Numbered from the stretch's first letter, positions 16,778 through 27,386 are shown. The stretch is DNA of 46,809 nucleotides from an uncultured Paraglaciecola sp. (GCF_937123705.1 NZ_CAKZKO010000143.1:1-46809); one strand, 5' to 3'. Notes: generated from the letters alone by a model not told the origin. Translations and numbers: made by a program.

Positions 16778-17632
16778 ATGGACATTCGCAGCTTAGAGCT
16801 ATTTCAACACTTAGCCAGTAGTTTGCATTTTAATAAGACCGCCCAAGCATTATTTGTGAGCCCCTCGACCTTAAGTCGCTCAATCCAAAGACTTGAACAA
16901 GAGTGCGGCACGTCATTATTTGTGCGAGACAATCGAAAAGTAAAACTTACTGCAGCAGGGGCAAAATTATTAAGTTTTAGCCAGCAAACGTTATCTGAAT
17001 GGAAAAAGATAAAAATTGAATTACAGCTAGACCAGCAGCAGCTCCAAGGGGAGCTAAGTTTGTTTTGCTCGGTGACTGCGAGTCAAAGCCATTTACCGAA
17101 CTTGTTAGATAGTTTTCGCCATAAATACCCGCAAGTAGAAATAAAATTGACAACCGGTGATCCGGCTTGGTCCGCCAGCAAAGTGATGCAACAGGAAGTC
17201 GATGCCGCCATAGCTATTTACACCCCGGACTTTCCAGCCGAGCTTAAGTTTTTACCACTAGATAAAATTCCACTGGTACTTATCGCCCCAAAAGATTGGC
17301 AATTAACGCGGTTGGAACAATTTGAATGGTCTAATCATTCCTTTATTTTACCAGAGTCTGGGCCGTCAAAACGAATCGTTCATCATTGGTTTGCAGAGCA
17401 AGGTATTAGACCGCGAGTGTATGCAACTGTGGCAGGAAATGAAGCCATAGTAAGTATGGTGGCTTTGGGCTGTGGGTTAGGCATAGTTCCCGAGGTGGTT
17501 TTAGATCACTCAACCCTTGCCAAAAAAGTCAATCGCATTGAACTCGATAACATCGAACCCTACCAACTTGGCTTGTGTTGTTTACGAAAAAGAGTAGGCG
17601 AACCGGCCATTCAGGCGTTATTGAATGTTTAA
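16778..17632 (+). CDS. ilvY: LysR-type activator IlvY
   Basis: A 284-residue LysR regulator with an N-terminal winged helix-turn-helix (residues 1-60: LELFQHLASSLHFNKTAQAL then SPSTLSRSIQRLE) and a periplasmic-binding-protein-like inducer domain. The identity as IlvY comes from the sequence type together with its divergent position beside ilvC, the arrangement seen in enterobacteria. In that system acetolactate or acetohydroxybutyrate bind IlvY and turn on ilvC. The start has only a weak ribosome site (GGGG). It converges with comM, the stops being 7 bases apart. Confidence 0.93.
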   Translation: MDIRSLELFQHLASSLHFNKTAQALFVSPSTLSRSIQRLEQECGTSLFVRDNRKVKLTAAGAKLLSFSQQTLSEWKKIKIELQLDQQQLQGELSLFCSVTASQSHLPNLLDSFRHKYPQVEIKLTTGDPAWSASKVMQQEVDAAIAIYTPDFPAELKFLPLDKIPLVLIAPKDWQLTRLEQFEWSNHSFILPESGPSKRIVHHWFAEQGIRPRVYATVAGNEAIVSMVALGCGLGIVPEVVLDHSTLAKKVNRIELDNIEPYQLGLCCLRKRVGEPAIQALLNV

Positions 17633-17639
17633 GTATGAA

Positions 17640-19154
17640 CTAGCCACTAGTCAACTGCGCTAACATACGGTCGAAAGCTCGATAGTGTAAAGCTTCGGCT
17701 AAATGTTGTTTTTGGATTTGGGGGTGGTTGCCTAAATCGGCAATGGTACGGGCGACTTTTAAGACCCTGTGGTAGGTGCGCAACGACAAGCCAAGCTGTT
17801 CTACCGCATGCTGCAAAAATACTTGGTCGGCTTGGTTCAGCACACAGTATTTTTGAACCTCCTTGCTACCTAACTGAGCATTGGATTTGCCCCCACGGTG
17901 TAATTGTATTTGATAGGCCTTAATTACCCTTTGGCGAACTGTTTGGCTGGACTCGCCGCGATTATTAACTTGTTCTGAAAATTCATTGTTAGCCAGTTTT
18001 GGAACATCTACCTGCAGATCGATTCGGTCTAAAAATGGCCCCGATATGCGATTTAGGTAACGCAGTATTTGCTCAGATGAGCACCTGCCATCGTGTAAGC
18101 TTCCTGTTGGGCTAGGGTTCATGGCGGCCACCAATTGGAATCGAGCCGGAAACTGCGCTTGCCTTGCCGCGCGAGAAATATTCACCACCCCTGATTCTAA
18201 AGGCTCTCGCAACACATCTAACACTTTGCGGTCGAACTCTGGTAACTCGTCTAAAAATAACACACCATTATGAGCCAAGCTGATCTCGCCGGGTCGTGGA
18301 ATGCTGCCGCCTCCCACTAAGGCAACAGCTGAGCTAGTGTGATGAGGATGGCGAAACGCTCTATGCTTCCAGGTACTTGGGTCAACGTGTTTGCCTACTA
18401 TTGAATGAATTGCGGCACTATCTAGTGCTTCTTCATCGGTCATATCGGGTAAAATAGTGATCAAACGACTTGCTAACATGGTTTTTCCGGTTCCCGGTGG
18501 TCCAGTAAAAAGTATGTTATGCCCTCCAGCAGCAGCAATTTCTATGGCACGTTTGCCCGCCATTTGCCCTACTACATCCTGTAGGTCATTCTCGTAACAC
18601 GCGGCTTTTTTTAAGGTTTTAGTTTGGTAGAATTCCAGTGTCTTCTGACCAGTAATATGGTGATAAACCTCTAATAACTGTGTGACGGGCAATATTTTTG
18701 CTTGTTTTATTAATGACGCCTCTGAGGCATTTTTATTGGGAAGAATGGCAGTTCTGTTTGCCTGCGTACATGCATGAGCAAAAGGTAACACCCCCTGTAT
18801 ACTACGTACTGCACCAGAAAGAGCGAGTTCGCCGACTATCTCAACAGTTTTTAACTGTAATTGTGGTGCCTTTAAGGTGGCGGCAATAATGCCAATGGCA
18901 ATGGCTAAGTCAAAACGACCGCCTTCTTTGGGTAAGTCGGCAGGGGCTAAGTTAACGGTAATACGTTTGGCTGGAAACTCGAATCCAGAATTGATTAAAG
19001 CGCTACGAACTCTATCTTTAGCTTCTCTGACAGAGGCCTCTGGTAACCCTACTAAGTTAAAGCAAGGCAAGCCATTGGCTAAGTGTACTTCCACTGTGAT
19101 TAACGGAGCATCAATACCCACACTTGCCCGCGAGTAAACAATCGCTAATGACAT
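17640..19154 (-). CDS. comM: ComM/YifB-family AAA+ ATPase (Mg-chelatase-like)
   Basis: A 504-residue protein matching ComM, a hexameric helicase-like ATPase that promotes branch migration when DNA taken up by natural transformation is integrated. An N-terminal Lon-like domain (about 1-170) precedes the AAA+ core with Walker A GPPGTGKTMLAS (near residue 217) and Walker B VLFLDELPEF, and a C-terminal Mg-chelatase helical domain (SLRTYHRVLKVARTIADL). It is full length compared with E. coli YifB (506). It occurs widely in bacteria not known to be competent. It stands alone and converges with ilvY. Confidence 0.95.
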   Translation of the reverse strand: MSLAIVYSRASVGIDAPLITVEVHLANGLPCFNLVGLPEASVREAKDRVRSALINSGFEFPAKRITVNLAPADLPKEGGRFDLAIAIGIIAATLKAPQLQLKTVEIVGELALSGAVRSIQGVLPFAHACTQANRTAILPNKNASEASLIKQAKILPVTQLLEVYHHITGQKTLEFYQTKTLKKAACYENDLQDVVGQMAGKRAIEIAAAGGHNILFTGPPGTGKTMLASRLITILPDMTDEEALDSAAIHSIVGKHVDPSTWKHRAFRHPHHTSSAVALVGGGSIPRPGEISLAHNGVLFLDELPEFDRKVLDVLREPLESGVVNISRAARQAQFPARFQLVAAMNPSPTGSLHDGRCSSEQILRYLNRISGPFLDRIDLQVDVPKLANNEFSEQVNNRGESSQTVRQRVIKAYQIQLHRGGKSNAQLGSKEVQKYCVLNQADQVFLQHAVEQLGLSLRTYHRVLKVARTIADLGNHPQIQKQHLAEALHYRAFDRMLAQLTSG

Positions 19155-19388
19155 ACGGCAACTCCATTTGCTCTCACCAAAGAATAACTTAAGGCTAGTA
19201 AAACTATGTGAATATGCGAGTAATTATTATCTGCAAAATGGAATAAGTTGAACAAATAGCTACACCTTTAACTAATTTTTAGGCTAAAAGTGATCTGTGC
19301 TACTCGTTCTCTTTTGGGATGGAGTGTTAAGTTATTGTAAAAATTAATTTTAATTAATGTAAAGTTTCAAAAATCCGATATAGTTTTA

Positions 19389-19402
19389 TTGATCTAAATC
19401 AA
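19389..19402 (+). promoter_or_regulatory. Perfect FNR-type box upstream of the chemoreceptor gene
   Basis: TTGAT-CTAA-ATCAA matches the FNR/Anr consensus TTGAT-N4-ATCAA in all ten fixed positions. It is 95 bases upstream of the chemoreceptor ATG, inside the otherwise featureless 342-base stretch 19155-19496 between divergent comM and the receptor gene. Control by an oxygen-sensing FNR-family protein is an inference; a CRP-family relative could also bind. Confidence 0.6.
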
Positions 19403-19496
19403 CATGGCTACTTGGTTTTTCTTAGGGTTATTTTAAAGCTCGCAACCAAAACCGCTGACTTAATTTTATTTGCATCGTTATTTTTAAGGGTAATAA

Positions 19497-21206
19497 ATGA
19501 ATTGGTTAAATAATGTATCGTTACGATTGAAAATTATTATTGTTGGAGCCATTCCTCTGTTGTTGATGGTGTGGAGCATGTCTGTCAGCATTTTTCAGGT
19601 GCAAAGCATTGGGAAAGAACTAACTTCAATTGCTGAAAGCGACTTACCAATGAGTAATGCTTTAGCGAAAGTCACCGAGCATCAACTAAAACAAACCATA
19701 GAATTTGAAAAGATACTTCACTACAGCGCAGTAATGAAGTCTAAGCCAGAATATGAAGAAAAGCGTCATCAAGCTAAAAGCAAGTTTGATGCTTTATCGA
19801 CAACAGTTTCAAAAGAAATTGCATCAACAATCAAAATTGGGCAACAAGCTTTAACTCATTTTAGTACTGAAGAAGAAACGGCAAAATTTAATCAAGTATT
19901 GGAAAGGCTAACCAATATTAGTATCAATTATAAGGACTATTTAGTTCATGCTAATGAAGCTCTTGAAGTCACAACAAAGCAAGGTTTAGATCAAGGTGAG
20001 ACCTTACTACACAAGGTAGAAAAAGAAGAGTTGTTACTGGAAGATAATATATCCGATGTCGCCCATGAGATTGCAAGTTTCACCGCTGAAGCAGCACTAA
20101 GGGCGGAACAACATGAGCAGGATATAATAGTTACTCTTACAATATTAGTGATAGTGGCAACTATATTGGCCGCACTTTCTAGCTTTTTTATTGCTCAATC
20201 TATTAATTCACGTCTAAATGAACTTGTAGATATAGTCGATGTATTAGGTTCTGGTGATTTGACAGCAAATTTTCAATACATTGGCAAAGATGAAATTACG
20301 CGTCTTAAAAAGGGCGTGGGTCAAATGCGCGATTCAATTGAAACCACAATTGATAATATATCTGAGCAATCGACTACAGTGGACAATGCTGCAAACGAGT
20401 TTTCGTCGATTTCGCAAATTAGTTACGACAATAGCAAGTTACAGCAAGCAGAAATTGAGCAGTTCGCTAGCACCATTTATGAAATGACCACCACATCGGC
20501 TGATATATCAAAAAACATCAACGAAACTGCTAATGCATCACAACAAGCCCAAAGTGATACTAACGATGCAAAAGCCAAATTATCAAAGTTAATTTCCGAA
20601 GTAGAGTTATTGTCTAAACAAATGGTAACCGCAGAAAATGCGATCGCCACAGTTAGAAAAGATAGCGAAGATATCAACTCTGTACTCGAAGTGATTAAAG
20701 GCATTGCAGAACAAACAAACTTGCTAGCTCTTAATGCTGCGATTGAAGCTGCCAGAGCAGGTGAGCAAGGCCGAGGCTTCGCAGTGGTGGCGGATGAAGT
20801 TAGAACGCTGGCGACTAGAACACAACAATCAACAGCAGAAATCAATGACACCATAGATAGGCTGCAAGAAGGCTCTGTTGCTGCGGTAAAAATTATGCAA
20901 AAGAGTACACTCGAAGTGACTGAGATTGTAGACGAGGGGCTAAAAGTAAGTGAGTCCCTTAATCAGGCCACAGATTCGGTGTCAACAATCAGTAATATGA
21001 GTACACAAATAGCAGCGGCAGCGGAAGAGCAATCTGTTGTAACCGAACAGATCAATCAAAGTATCGTTAATATCAATGAAATGGGCACAGTCATATTGGA
21101 AGGCACTACAGAGGTGCTAACTAATTCAAGTAACTTAGCAAAGGTATCAGAAGAGTTGTCTGAGTTGGTGCGTTTGTTTAAAACACACAAGTCTGAGCAT
21201 GGGTGA
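19497..21206 (+). CDS. Methyl-accepting chemotaxis protein
   Basis: A 569-residue transmembrane chemoreceptor. TM1 spans about residues 11-34 and TM2 about 208-230. Between them lies a helical, coiled-coil-like periplasmic sensor of about 170 residues rich in K, E and Q. A HAMP domain follows TM2 ([20 protein letters not shown]). The cytoplasmic signalling hairpin has the highly conserved tip [20 protein letters not shown] near residue 403, followed by [15 protein letters not shown]. No C-terminal NWETF-like CheR tether is present. An AAGGG ribosome site precedes the ATG. The ligand is unknown; the helical sensor resembles four-helix-bundle types, and the FNR-like box upstream suggests an energy- or redox-related role. 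Confidence 0.95.
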   Translation: MNWLNNVSLRLKIIIVGAIPLLLMVWSMSVSIFQVQSIGKELTSIAESDLPMSNALAKVTEHQLKQTIEFEKILHYSAVMKSKPEYEEKRHQAKSKFDALSTTVSKEIASTIKIGQQALTHFSTEEETAKFNQVLERLTNISINYKDYLVHANEALEVTTKQGLDQGETLLHKVEKEELLLEDNISDVAHEIASFTAEAALRAEQHEQDIIVTLTILVIVATILAALSSFFIAQSINSRLNELVDIVDVLGSGDLTANFQYIGKDEITRLKKGVGQMRDSIETTIDNISEQSTTVDNAANEFSSISQISYDNSKLQQAEIEQFASTIYEMTTTSADISKNINETANASQQAQSDTNDAKAKLSKLISEVELLSKQMVTAENAIATVRKDSEDINSVLEVIKGIAEQTNLLALNAAIEAARAGEQGRGFAVVADEVRTLATRTQQSTAEINDTIDRLQEGSVAAVKIMQKSTLEVTEIVDEGLKVSESLNQATDSVSTISNMSTQIAAAAEEQSVVTEQINQSIVNINEMGTVILEGTTEVLTNSSNLAKVSEELSELVRLFKTHKSEHG

Positions 21207-21241
21207 TACAAAGCGGCCTAAGTGCCTGATTTTTATATGGG

Positions 21242-21871
21242 TCATTCATCCTTAACGGGATCGTGAGGGTTAAAAACCGGTAAATGCCAATGCCATTTCA
21301 TAGCGCATAAGCGACAAGTTAAGGTAATGCCGAAACCACTTAACATTGATATTGCCGTGCTAAGGTTAAGATATAGACACAACATATATGCAACACCGCC
21401 TAGCACACAGGCTGTGGCATATAACTCACCTTTTAGCACTAAGGGAATCTCACGGCAAATGACATCTCTAATTAGGCCTCCAAATACACCAGTCATGGTA
21501 CCTAATGCAATGGCTATGAGTGGAGAGGCACCGTAAGTTAGGGCCTTTTGTAACCCCATTACATTAAAAAATGCCAAGCCAATGGCATCGGCAAAGAGTA
21601 AGTATTTTAAAGGAAAGGTATTACGAGTGCGTAACCAAATAATTGTACTAAAAGCCGCAAGAATAATGACATAAAAGAAGCTAGGATCTTGTACCCAAAA
21701 GACTGGTAAGTCTAAAATCATATCCCGCAGAGTGCCGCCGCCAATTGCTGTCACCGACGCCAATACCACCACACCAAAACCATCCATGTGTTTTTTATAG
21801 GCCATCAAGGTTCCCGCAATGGCAAATACTGCTACCCCTGCCAAATCTACCCAATGTAACCAAGTTTCCAT
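21242..21871 (-). CDS. TRIC-type cation channel family protein (UPF0126/YicG-like)
   Basis: A 209-residue inner-membrane protein with about seven transmembrane helices in two homologous halves. Each half holds the conserved glycine-arginine-aspartate motif: GGGTLRDMI near residue 45 and GGLIRDVI near residue 132. Prokaryotic members form trimeric potassium-permeable channels related to animal TRIC channels. In E. coli the homologue is YicG. It is a single gene that converges with the chemoreceptor and is divergent from ilvD. Its physiological role in bacteria is not settled, and nothing here narrows it. Confidence 0.9.
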   Translation of the reverse strand: METWLHWVDLAGVAVFAIAGTLMAYKKHMDGFGVVVLASVTAIGGGTLRDMILDLPVFWVQDPSFFYVIILAAFSTIIWLRTRNTFPLKYLLFADAIGLAFFNVMGLQKALTYGASPLIAIALGTMTGVFGGLIRDVICREIPLVLKGELYATACVLGGVAYMLCLYLNLSTAISMLSGFGITLTCRLCAMKWHWHLPVFNPHDPVKDE

Positions 21872-21954
21872 TAACTCTCCGAATTATGTGTGTTTAATAT
21901 TCTATTTTTCTGGGTATATATCGCGCCAAAAAGGCATATAGCAATACTTGATCA

Positions 21955-21976
21955 AAATATCTGCTTCATGATATTT
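21955..21976. promoter_or_regulatory. Inverted repeat between TRIC and ilvD genes
   Basis: Perfect 7-bp arms AAATATC (21955-21961) and GATATTT (21970-21976) with an 8-base spacer lie in the 320-base gap between the divergent genes, 84 bases from the TRIC start. It is a candidate operator, though AT-rich arms of this size can occur by chance. Confidence 0.35.
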
Positions 21977-22089
21977 CTATATCCAGTGATGATAAATAAA
22001 AACTTGCAATGCGCTATTCTTTTTTGTGCAGTGACAACATACCGAGTTAAGCTTCATTGATTTGTTGCAGGAAATAGTGGGAGCACGAA

Positions 22090-22167
22090 ATGACCCTAAT
22101 TTCTACAACCAGGTTCGAGGTTTTCATGTTATCGGCAATTCGCCTTTACAGCCAATCAGCAATTTAG
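22090..22167 (+). other. Possible 25-codon leader ORF upstream of ilvD
   Basis: An ATG with GGGAG 6-7 bases before it opens a 25-codon frame (MTLISTTRFEVFMLSAIRLY and five more residues) that ends 24 bases before the ilvD start. Three Ile, three Leu and one Val codons are present, but they are not clustered as in the E. coli ilv leader, and I see no terminator hairpin after it. It is translatable by appearance; its role and reality are uncertain. Confidence 0.25.
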
Positions 22168-22191
22168 ACAATGACATAAAGAGAGCAAACT

Positions 22192-24039
22192 ATGCCGAAG
22201 TTACGATCAGCTACCAGCACCCAAGGCCGCAATATGGCGGGCGCTCGGGCCCTTTGGCGTGCCACTGGCATGAAAGATGGGGACTTTGGTAAGCCTATTA
22301 TTGCGGTGTCAAATTCCTTTACCCAGTTTGTACCGGGACACGTGCATCTAAAAGACATGGGGCAGTTGGTGGCGCGTAGTATTGAGGCTGCGGGTGGTGT
22401 GGCGAAAGAGTTTAATACAATTGCGGTAGATGATGGCATTGCTATGGGCCATAGCGGTATGTTGTATAGCTTGCCGTCGCGGGAAATCATTGCCGATTCA
22501 GTGGAGTATATGGTGAATGCCCACTGCGCCGACGCCATAGTGTGTATCTCTAACTGCGATAAGATCACCCCAGGCATGTTGATGGCTTCAATGCGCTTAA
22601 ACGTACCGGTTATTTTTGTCTCGGGCGGGCCTATGGAAGCAGGCAAAACTAAACTGTCTGATCAACTTATCAAGTTAGATCTAGTGGATGCCATGGTGGC
22701 CGGAGTAGACGACAATGTCAGCGATCAGGAAAGCGAACAAGTCGAACGCTCAGCTTGTCCTACTTGTGGCTCGTGTTCGGGTATGTTTACTGCCAATTCT
22801 ATGAACTGCTTAACCGAAGCCTTAGGTTTGTCGTTACCGGGCAATGGTTCGATGCTGGCTACCCACGCCGATCGTGAAGGCTTGTTTAAACAAGCGGGCA
22901 CCCAAATAGTAGAGCTGTGCCGCCGTTATTATCAGCAAAATGACGAGTCGGTGTTACCCCGTAATATTGCCAACTTTAAAGCTTTTGAAAACGCCATGAC
23001 CTTAGATATTGCTATGGGTGGCTCAACTAATACTATCCTGCACTTAATGGCGGCCGCGGTGGAAGGAGAAATTCCATTCACTTTGGAGGATATTGATAGG
23101 TTATCTCGCAAGGTGCCGCATTTATGCAAAGTGGCGCCCTCTACCCCTGAATATCATATGGAAGATGTACACCGTGCTGGTGGTGTATTGGGTATTTTAG
23201 CTGAGTTAAACCGCGCGGGTTTACTCCATGCCGACTCGCCCCATGTACTAGGTAAAAACATAGGTGAAGTGATTGCCGAGTGGGATATCACCAATCCTGC
23301 CAATGAAAAAGCCCTAGAGTTTTATAAAGCTGGGCCTGCGGGTATTCGCACCACTCAAGCCTTTAGTCAAAATTGCCGCTACCCAACAGCAGATACCGAT
23401 AGAGAAAACGGCTGTATTCGTAGCCGTGCTAATGCCTTTAGTGAAGAAGGTGGCCTAGCGGTATTGTTTGGAAATATCGCCGAGAATGGCTGTATTGTTA
23501 AAACCGCTGGGGTGGATGAATCGATTCACAAATTTACCGGCCGAGCGCGCATTTTTGAAAGCCAAGACACCGCCGTAGAAGCTATTTTGGCTGATAAAGT
23601 TGTTGCTGGCGATGTAGTGATTATTCGTTATGAAGGCCCTAAAGGTGGGCCGGGTATGCAAGAAATGTTGTATCCCACTACTTACCTTAAAGCTAAAGGT
23701 TTAGGCAAGGAGTGTGCGCTGATCACCGATGGGCGTTTTTCAGGTGGCACCTCAGGCTTGTCTATTGGTCACTGTGCGCCAGAGGCAGCCAGCGGTGGCG
23801 GTATTGGTTTGGTAGAAGAGGGTGACACTATCCTTATCGATATTCCAGAGCGTAAAATCGACATCGATATCAGTGCAGATGTATTGCAACAACGCCGCGT
23901 GCAGATGGATGCCAGTGATAAACCATGGAAACCCGTATCTCGGGTGCGTAAAGTCTCACTTGCCCTTAAAGCTTATGCCTTATTAGCCACCAGTGCTGAC
24001 AAAGGTGCGGTGCGTGATGCATCAAAATTGGAAGACTAA
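22192..24039 (+). CDS. ilvD: Dihydroxy-acid dehydratase IlvD
   Basis: An iron-sulfur enzyme that dehydrates dihydroxy-isovalerate and dihydroxy-methylvalerate to the 2-keto acids of valine and isoleucine. The 615 residues match E. coli IlvD (616). Cluster-binding cysteines are visible at C122 ([10 protein letters not shown]) and C195 with C189/C192 nearby ([11 protein letters not shown]). The C-terminal substrate motif [14 protein letters not shown] is intact. The start follows an AGAG site. The stop codon abuts the ilvA ATG, so the pair is translationally coupled. IlvC, the preceding enzyme, lies 5.5 kb away in this same window. Confidence 0.98.
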   Translation: MPKLRSATSTQGRNMAGARALWRATGMKDGDFGKPIIAVSNSFTQFVPGHVHLKDMGQLVARSIEAAGGVAKEFNTIAVDDGIAMGHSGMLYSLPSREIIADSVEYMVNAHCADAIVCISNCDKITPGMLMASMRLNVPVIFVSGGPMEAGKTKLSDQLIKLDLVDAMVAGVDDNVSDQESEQVERSACPTCGSCSGMFTANSMNCLTEALGLSLPGNGSMLATHADREGLFKQAGTQIVELCRRYYQQNDESVLPRNIANFKAFENAMTLDIAMGGSTNTILHLMAAAVEGEIPFTLEDIDRLSRKVPHLCKVAPSTPEYHMEDVHRAGGVLGILAELNRAGLLHADSPHVLGKNIGEVIAEWDITNPANEKALEFYKAGPAGIRTTQAFSQNCRYPTADTDRENGCIRSRANAFSEEGGLAVLFGNIAENGCIVKTAGVDESIHKFTGRARIFESQDTAVEAILADKVVAGDVVIIRYEGPKGGPGMQEMLYPTTYLKAKGLGKECALITDGRFSGGTSGLSIGHCAPEAASGGGIGLVEEGDTILIDIPERKIDIDISADVLQQRRVQMDASDKPWKPVSRVRKVSLALKAYALLATSADKGAVRDASKLED

Positions 24040-25593
24040 ATGACCCGTTCAGCCAATGATTATCTAAAGAACATATTGTTAGCGCCAGTTTATGATGTGG
24101 CGGTGAATTCTGATCTACAAAAGTTAGAAAAGTTATCCGCGTCTTTAGGGAACGACATTTGGCTAAAACGGGAAGATCAGCAACCGGTTAAGTCTTTTAA
24201 ATTGCGCGGCGCCTATAACAAACTTTGCCAATTATCTAAGGTGCAATTGGCCAAAGGTGTGGTGGCATCTTCGGCAGGTAATCACGCCCAAGGCGTGGCG
24301 TATTCGGCGAGAAAAAAAGGTATACAAGCCACAATAGTGATGCCTGATACTGCGCCGGATATCAAGGTTGAAGCAGTACGTGAATTTGGCGGCGAATTTG
24401 TCAAGGTGGTGTTGCATGGCAGCAGTTTCGACCAAGCAAAAGATGAAGCCTTACGCCTGTCAAAAGAGCACGGTTACACTATGGTTGCGCCTTTTGATGA
24501 CGAGGATGTTATTGCTGGCCAAGGCACTATAGCCCGTGAGTTACTGGAACAAAATCCCGATTTAGACACCTTGTTTATCGCTGTAGGGGGTGGTGGTTTG
24601 ATATCGGGCATTGCGGTGTTTCTTAAACAGCTTAAACCCGAGATAAAAATTATCGCTGTGGAGTCCGATGAATCAGCTTGCCTGCAAGCAGCGATGCAAG
24701 CCGGTAAGCCAGTGCCACTTGATCATGTGGGTATTTTTGCCGATGGCGTAGCGGTTAAAATTATTGGCGCCGAGCCGTTTCGCTTATGCCAGCAATATGT
24801 AGATGACGTCATTACCGTTAATACCGATGAAATTTGTGCGGCTATTAAAGATATTTTCGACGATACCCGGGTGATTGCCGAGCCCGCTGGGGCCTTGTCG
24901 GTAGCAGGCATTCATAAATATCTAAAAACCCATCCCATGCAAGGCAAAAAAATTGCCGGGGTATTATGTGGTGCCAATATTAATTTTCATACTTTACGTT
25001 ATGTGTCTGAGCGCTGTGAATTAGGCGAGCAAAAAGAAGCGGTAATTGCAGTAAAAATTCCTGAACGGAAAGGGGCTTTTAGGGCATTTTGTCAGCTGTT
25101 GGGCGGACGGGTTATTACCGAGTTTAATTACCGCTATTCCAGCGACAAAGAAGCCCATATTTTTGTGGGGATAAAATTAAGAGAAGGCCGCGAAGAGTTA
25201 GCGCAACTTTCTCAGTCACTCGACAGTAATGGTTTCCAAAGTTTTGATTTATCCGAAAACGAAATGGCCAAGTTACACGTACGTTATATGGTAGGCGGCA
25301 GACCCCCTAGCCTACTCAACGAAAAGTTATTTTCATTTGAATTTCCAGAACATCCAGGTGCGCTAATGAAGTTTTTAGATACATTAGGCGAACGCTGGAA
25401 TATCACCCTATTCCACTATCGTAATCATGGTGCCGCTGATGGTTTGGTGTTAGCGGGGTTTGATATTGCCGACGGGGATCGCAGGGAATTTGATAAACAC
25501 CTAACCGAGCTAGGTTATTTATATCAAGAGCAAACTGATAATCCAGCCTACAAGTTTTTCTTGTCGGACTTAAACGGTGTGTTTGAAAAATAG
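24040..25593 (+). CDS. ilvA: Threonine ammonia-lyase, biosynthetic IlvA
   Basis: A PLP enzyme deaminating threonine to 2-oxobutyrate, the committed isoleucine step. The 517 residues match E. coli IlvA (514). The PLP lysine is K54 in [10 protein letters not shown], and the glycine loop is GGGGLISG near residue 187. Two C-terminal ACT-like regulatory domains (about 330-400 and 425-500, the second including [20 protein letters not shown]) predict isoleucine inhibition and valine activation. The ATG directly follows the ilvD stop. This D-A order is the end of the enterobacterial ilvGMEDA operon; ilvG, M and E are not in the window. Confidence 0.98.
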   Translation: MTRSANDYLKNILLAPVYDVAVNSDLQKLEKLSASLGNDIWLKREDQQPVKSFKLRGAYNKLCQLSKVQLAKGVVASSAGNHAQGVAYSARKKGIQATIVMPDTAPDIKVEAVREFGGEFVKVVLHGSSFDQAKDEALRLSKEHGYTMVAPFDDEDVIAGQGTIARELLEQNPDLDTLFIAVGGGGLISGIAVFLKQLKPEIKIIAVESDESACLQAAMQAGKPVPLDHVGIFADGVAVKIIGAEPFRLCQQYVDDVITVNTDEICAAIKDIFDDTRVIAEPAGALSVAGIHKYLKTHPMQGKKIAGVLCGANINFHTLRYVSERCELGEQKEAVIAVKIPERKGAFRAFCQLLGGRVITEFNYRYSSDKEAHIFVGIKLREGREELAQLSQSLDSNGFQSFDLSENEMAKLHVRYMVGGRPPSLLNEKLFSFEFPEHPGALMKFLDTLGERWNITLFHYRNHGAADGLVLAGFDIADGDRREFDKHLTELGYLYQEQTDNPAYKFFLSDLNGVFEK

Positions 25594-25597
25594 GCGC

Positions 25598-26527
25598 ATG
25601 CTAAAGATGCAAAAAATAGTCGATGAAATTGCAGCGCAGATGGCTGCAAAAACTGACAAAGGCACTGTGGCTAGTTATATTCCTCAATTAGCATGTGTTG
25701 ATCCTAAGCAATTTTCAATTAGTGTCGCGTTAGCCGATGGCTCGGTTTATAGTGCCGGCTGCGCCACAACTTTATTCTCGATACAGAGTATTTCAAAAGT
25801 TTTTACATTAACTTTAGCTTTAGGCAAAATGGGTGAACACGTATGGAACCGAGTTGGCCGAGAACCTTCAGGCGACCCTTTCAATTCGATTGTTCAGCTT
25901 GAACATGAATTAGGAAAACCACGAAATCCTTTTATTAACGCTGGGGCCATCGCTATCGCTGATGCCATTATTCAAGGGCATGAGCCTAAAGAAACCTTGG
26001 CTGAAATCCTTCAATTTATGCGCTATTTAGCCAATGACAACAGTATCGCGATAGACGAAAAAGTAGCTCGATCTGAAGAGCTAACCGGCGATAGGAATGC
26101 ATCTTTGGCACATTTCATGGCATCATTTGGTCACTTTGAAAATCCAGTAAACGCGGTATTGGGAACCTACTTCCATCATTGCTCTATCGCGATGAATACA
26201 ATGCAGCTTGCTACTGCTGGGTTATTTTTAGCCAATAATGGTATCAACCACAACACAGGCTATAGCGTTGTGTCACCAGACAGAGCAAAACGTATTAATT
26301 CTTTGATGTTAATGTGTGGTCACTATGATGGTTCTGGTGAATTTGCTTTTCGTGTTGGCTTGCCAGGTAAAAGCGGCGTAGGTGGAGGCATACTCGCCAT
26401 TGCCCCTGGAAATGCGTCTATTGCTGTATGGTCTCCAGGTTTGGATACTATTGGCAACAGTAAACTTGGCACAGAGGCGTTAGAATTACTCACTGAAAAA
26501 ACTGGTTGGTCGGTATTTGGGCAGTAA
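25598..26527 (+). CDS. glsA: Glutaminase
   Basis: Hydrolyses glutamine to glutamate and ammonia. It is a serine-dependent enzyme of the beta-lactamase-like glutaminase family; the catalytic S-x-x-K is seen in [12 protein letters not shown]. Other family motifs present are NPFINAGAI and the C-terminal [11 protein letters not shown]. From the ATG at 25598 there are 309 residues, the usual length; ATG at 25607 is also plausible, and an upstream GTG at 25577 would overlap ilvA. It begins 4 bases after the ilvA stop, so it may be read with ilvDA, an unusual partner. Its stop is 2 bases from the convergent DUF1428 gene. Confidence 0.94.
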   Translation: MLKMQKIVDEIAAQMAAKTDKGTVASYIPQLACVDPKQFSISVALADGSVYSAGCATTLFSIQSISKVFTLTLALGKMGEHVWNRVGREPSGDPFNSIVQLEHELGKPRNPFINAGAIAIADAIIQGHEPKETLAEILQFMRYLANDNSIAIDEKVARSEELTGDRNASLAHFMASFGHFENPVNAVLGTYFHHCSIAMNTMQLATAGLFLANNGINHNTGYSVVSPDRAKRINSLMLMCGHYDGSGEFAFRVGLPGKSGVGGGILAIAPGNASIAVWSPGLDTIGNSKLGTEALELLTEKTGWSVFGQ

Positions 26528-26529
26528 AT

Positions 26530-26883
26530 TTATGTATCAACCATCATCTGAAAACCGCCATATATCATGCGACTGCCATCAAAAGGCATTGGGTCCATAA
26601 GCGAGTCCATACGTGGATCGCTCATGACTTTTTCCATCCCTGAGTTACGCACGTCTTTTGAAGGCCAAACAATCCATGAAAGCACTACTGATTCGTCTTT
26701 TTTGCATTTAACTGCCATAGGAAAGGATGTTAACTTACCTTCGGGTAGGTCGTCTCCCCAGCATTCCACTAACTTTAATGCGCCGTGTTGCTTAAATATC
26801 AGAGACGCAACATTCGCATGTTTAATATATTCGGTTTTATTTTTATTGGGTACGGCTGTGACAAACCCGTCTATATAATTCAT
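26530..26883 (-). CDS. DUF1428 family protein
   Basis: A 117-residue cytoplasmic protein matching the DUF1428 pattern: MNYIDGFVTAVP start, then KLVECWGDDLPEGK, FPMAVKCK, VVLSWIVWPSK and the tail MPFDGSRMIYGGFQ. The family has a dimeric alpha/beta-barrel (ferredoxin-like) fold and no established reaction. The gene lies 27 bases after the small VOC gene in the same direction, so they likely form a two-gene operon. The role is unknown. Confidence 0.88.
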   Translation of the reverse strand: MNYIDGFVTAVPNKNKTEYIKHANVASLIFKQHGALKLVECWGDDLPEGKLTSFPMAVKCKKDESVVLSWIVWPSKDVRNSGMEKVMSDPRMDSLMDPMPFDGSRMIYGGFQMMVDT

Positions 26884-26910
26884 GTTATTTCCTTCGACTT
26901 AAATGATGGG

Positions 26911-27297
26911 TTAGGTTTGTGAATGCAAACCAATCATATTGCCTTCGGTATCCACTATCAGTGACACATAGCCGAATTCACCGATAGACATTTTACTTTG
27001 TTGAATTGCACCACCGGCTGGGACTACACGTGACTCCTCAACTGCGCAGTCTTCACAAGCAAAATATACCAGTGTGCTATTACCGCCAGCTGGGAATCCC
27101 GCCATTTTTACTAAGGCCCCTGACGCGCCATATTCTTCCATGTTTGAGGGGAATGATTGCATTTCTATATTCTCATCAGAGTCCGTTGGATCTTTGAGTG
27201 TTTCTAAGGTTTTCTGCAAGACCCTTTCATAAAACGTTTTTGCTCTTGGCATATCATTAACGTAAATTTCAAACCAAGTGACAGGGTTTTGATTCAT
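26911..27297 (-). CDS. Small single-domain VOC protein (glyoxalase/bleomycin-resistance type)
   Basis: A 128-residue one-domain VOC protein, cytoplasmic. It begins with the typical NPVTWFEIYVNDMPRAKTFY strand-helix pattern and ends with EFGYVSLIVDTEGNMIGLHS. It resembles the PhnB/YdcW-like VOC branch that forms dimers. The activity is unknown; the standard HEHE metal set is not evident. It is followed closely by the DUF1428 gene, a pairing that suggests a small stress or detoxification operon, which is inference. Confidence 0.85.
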   Translation of the reverse strand: MNQNPVTWFEIYVNDMPRAKTFYERVLQKTLETLKDPTDSDENIEMQSFPSNMEEYGASGALVKMAGFPAGGNSTLVYFACEDCAVEESRVVPAGGAIQQSKMSIGEFGYVSLIVDTEGNMIGLHSQT

Positions 27298-27386
27298 GAT
27301 TATATCTCCAGTTATGGCTAGATTATCTGTTGCTTAGCCGTATGTTTAAGTTAGCTTGAAATTACTCTTTATACGCGTCAATCCGC

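Noticed and set aside
22018..22191. Classical transcription attenuator before ilvD
   Set aside because: No GC-rich terminator hairpin with T-run and no cluster of Ile/Val/Leu codons were seen.
22062..22292. 76-codon frame from a TTG upstream of ilvD, running into ilvD
   Set aside because: It overlaps the well-supported ilvD start by 100 bases in another frame, its composition is not protein-like, and the better ribosome site belongs to the short ORF at 22090.
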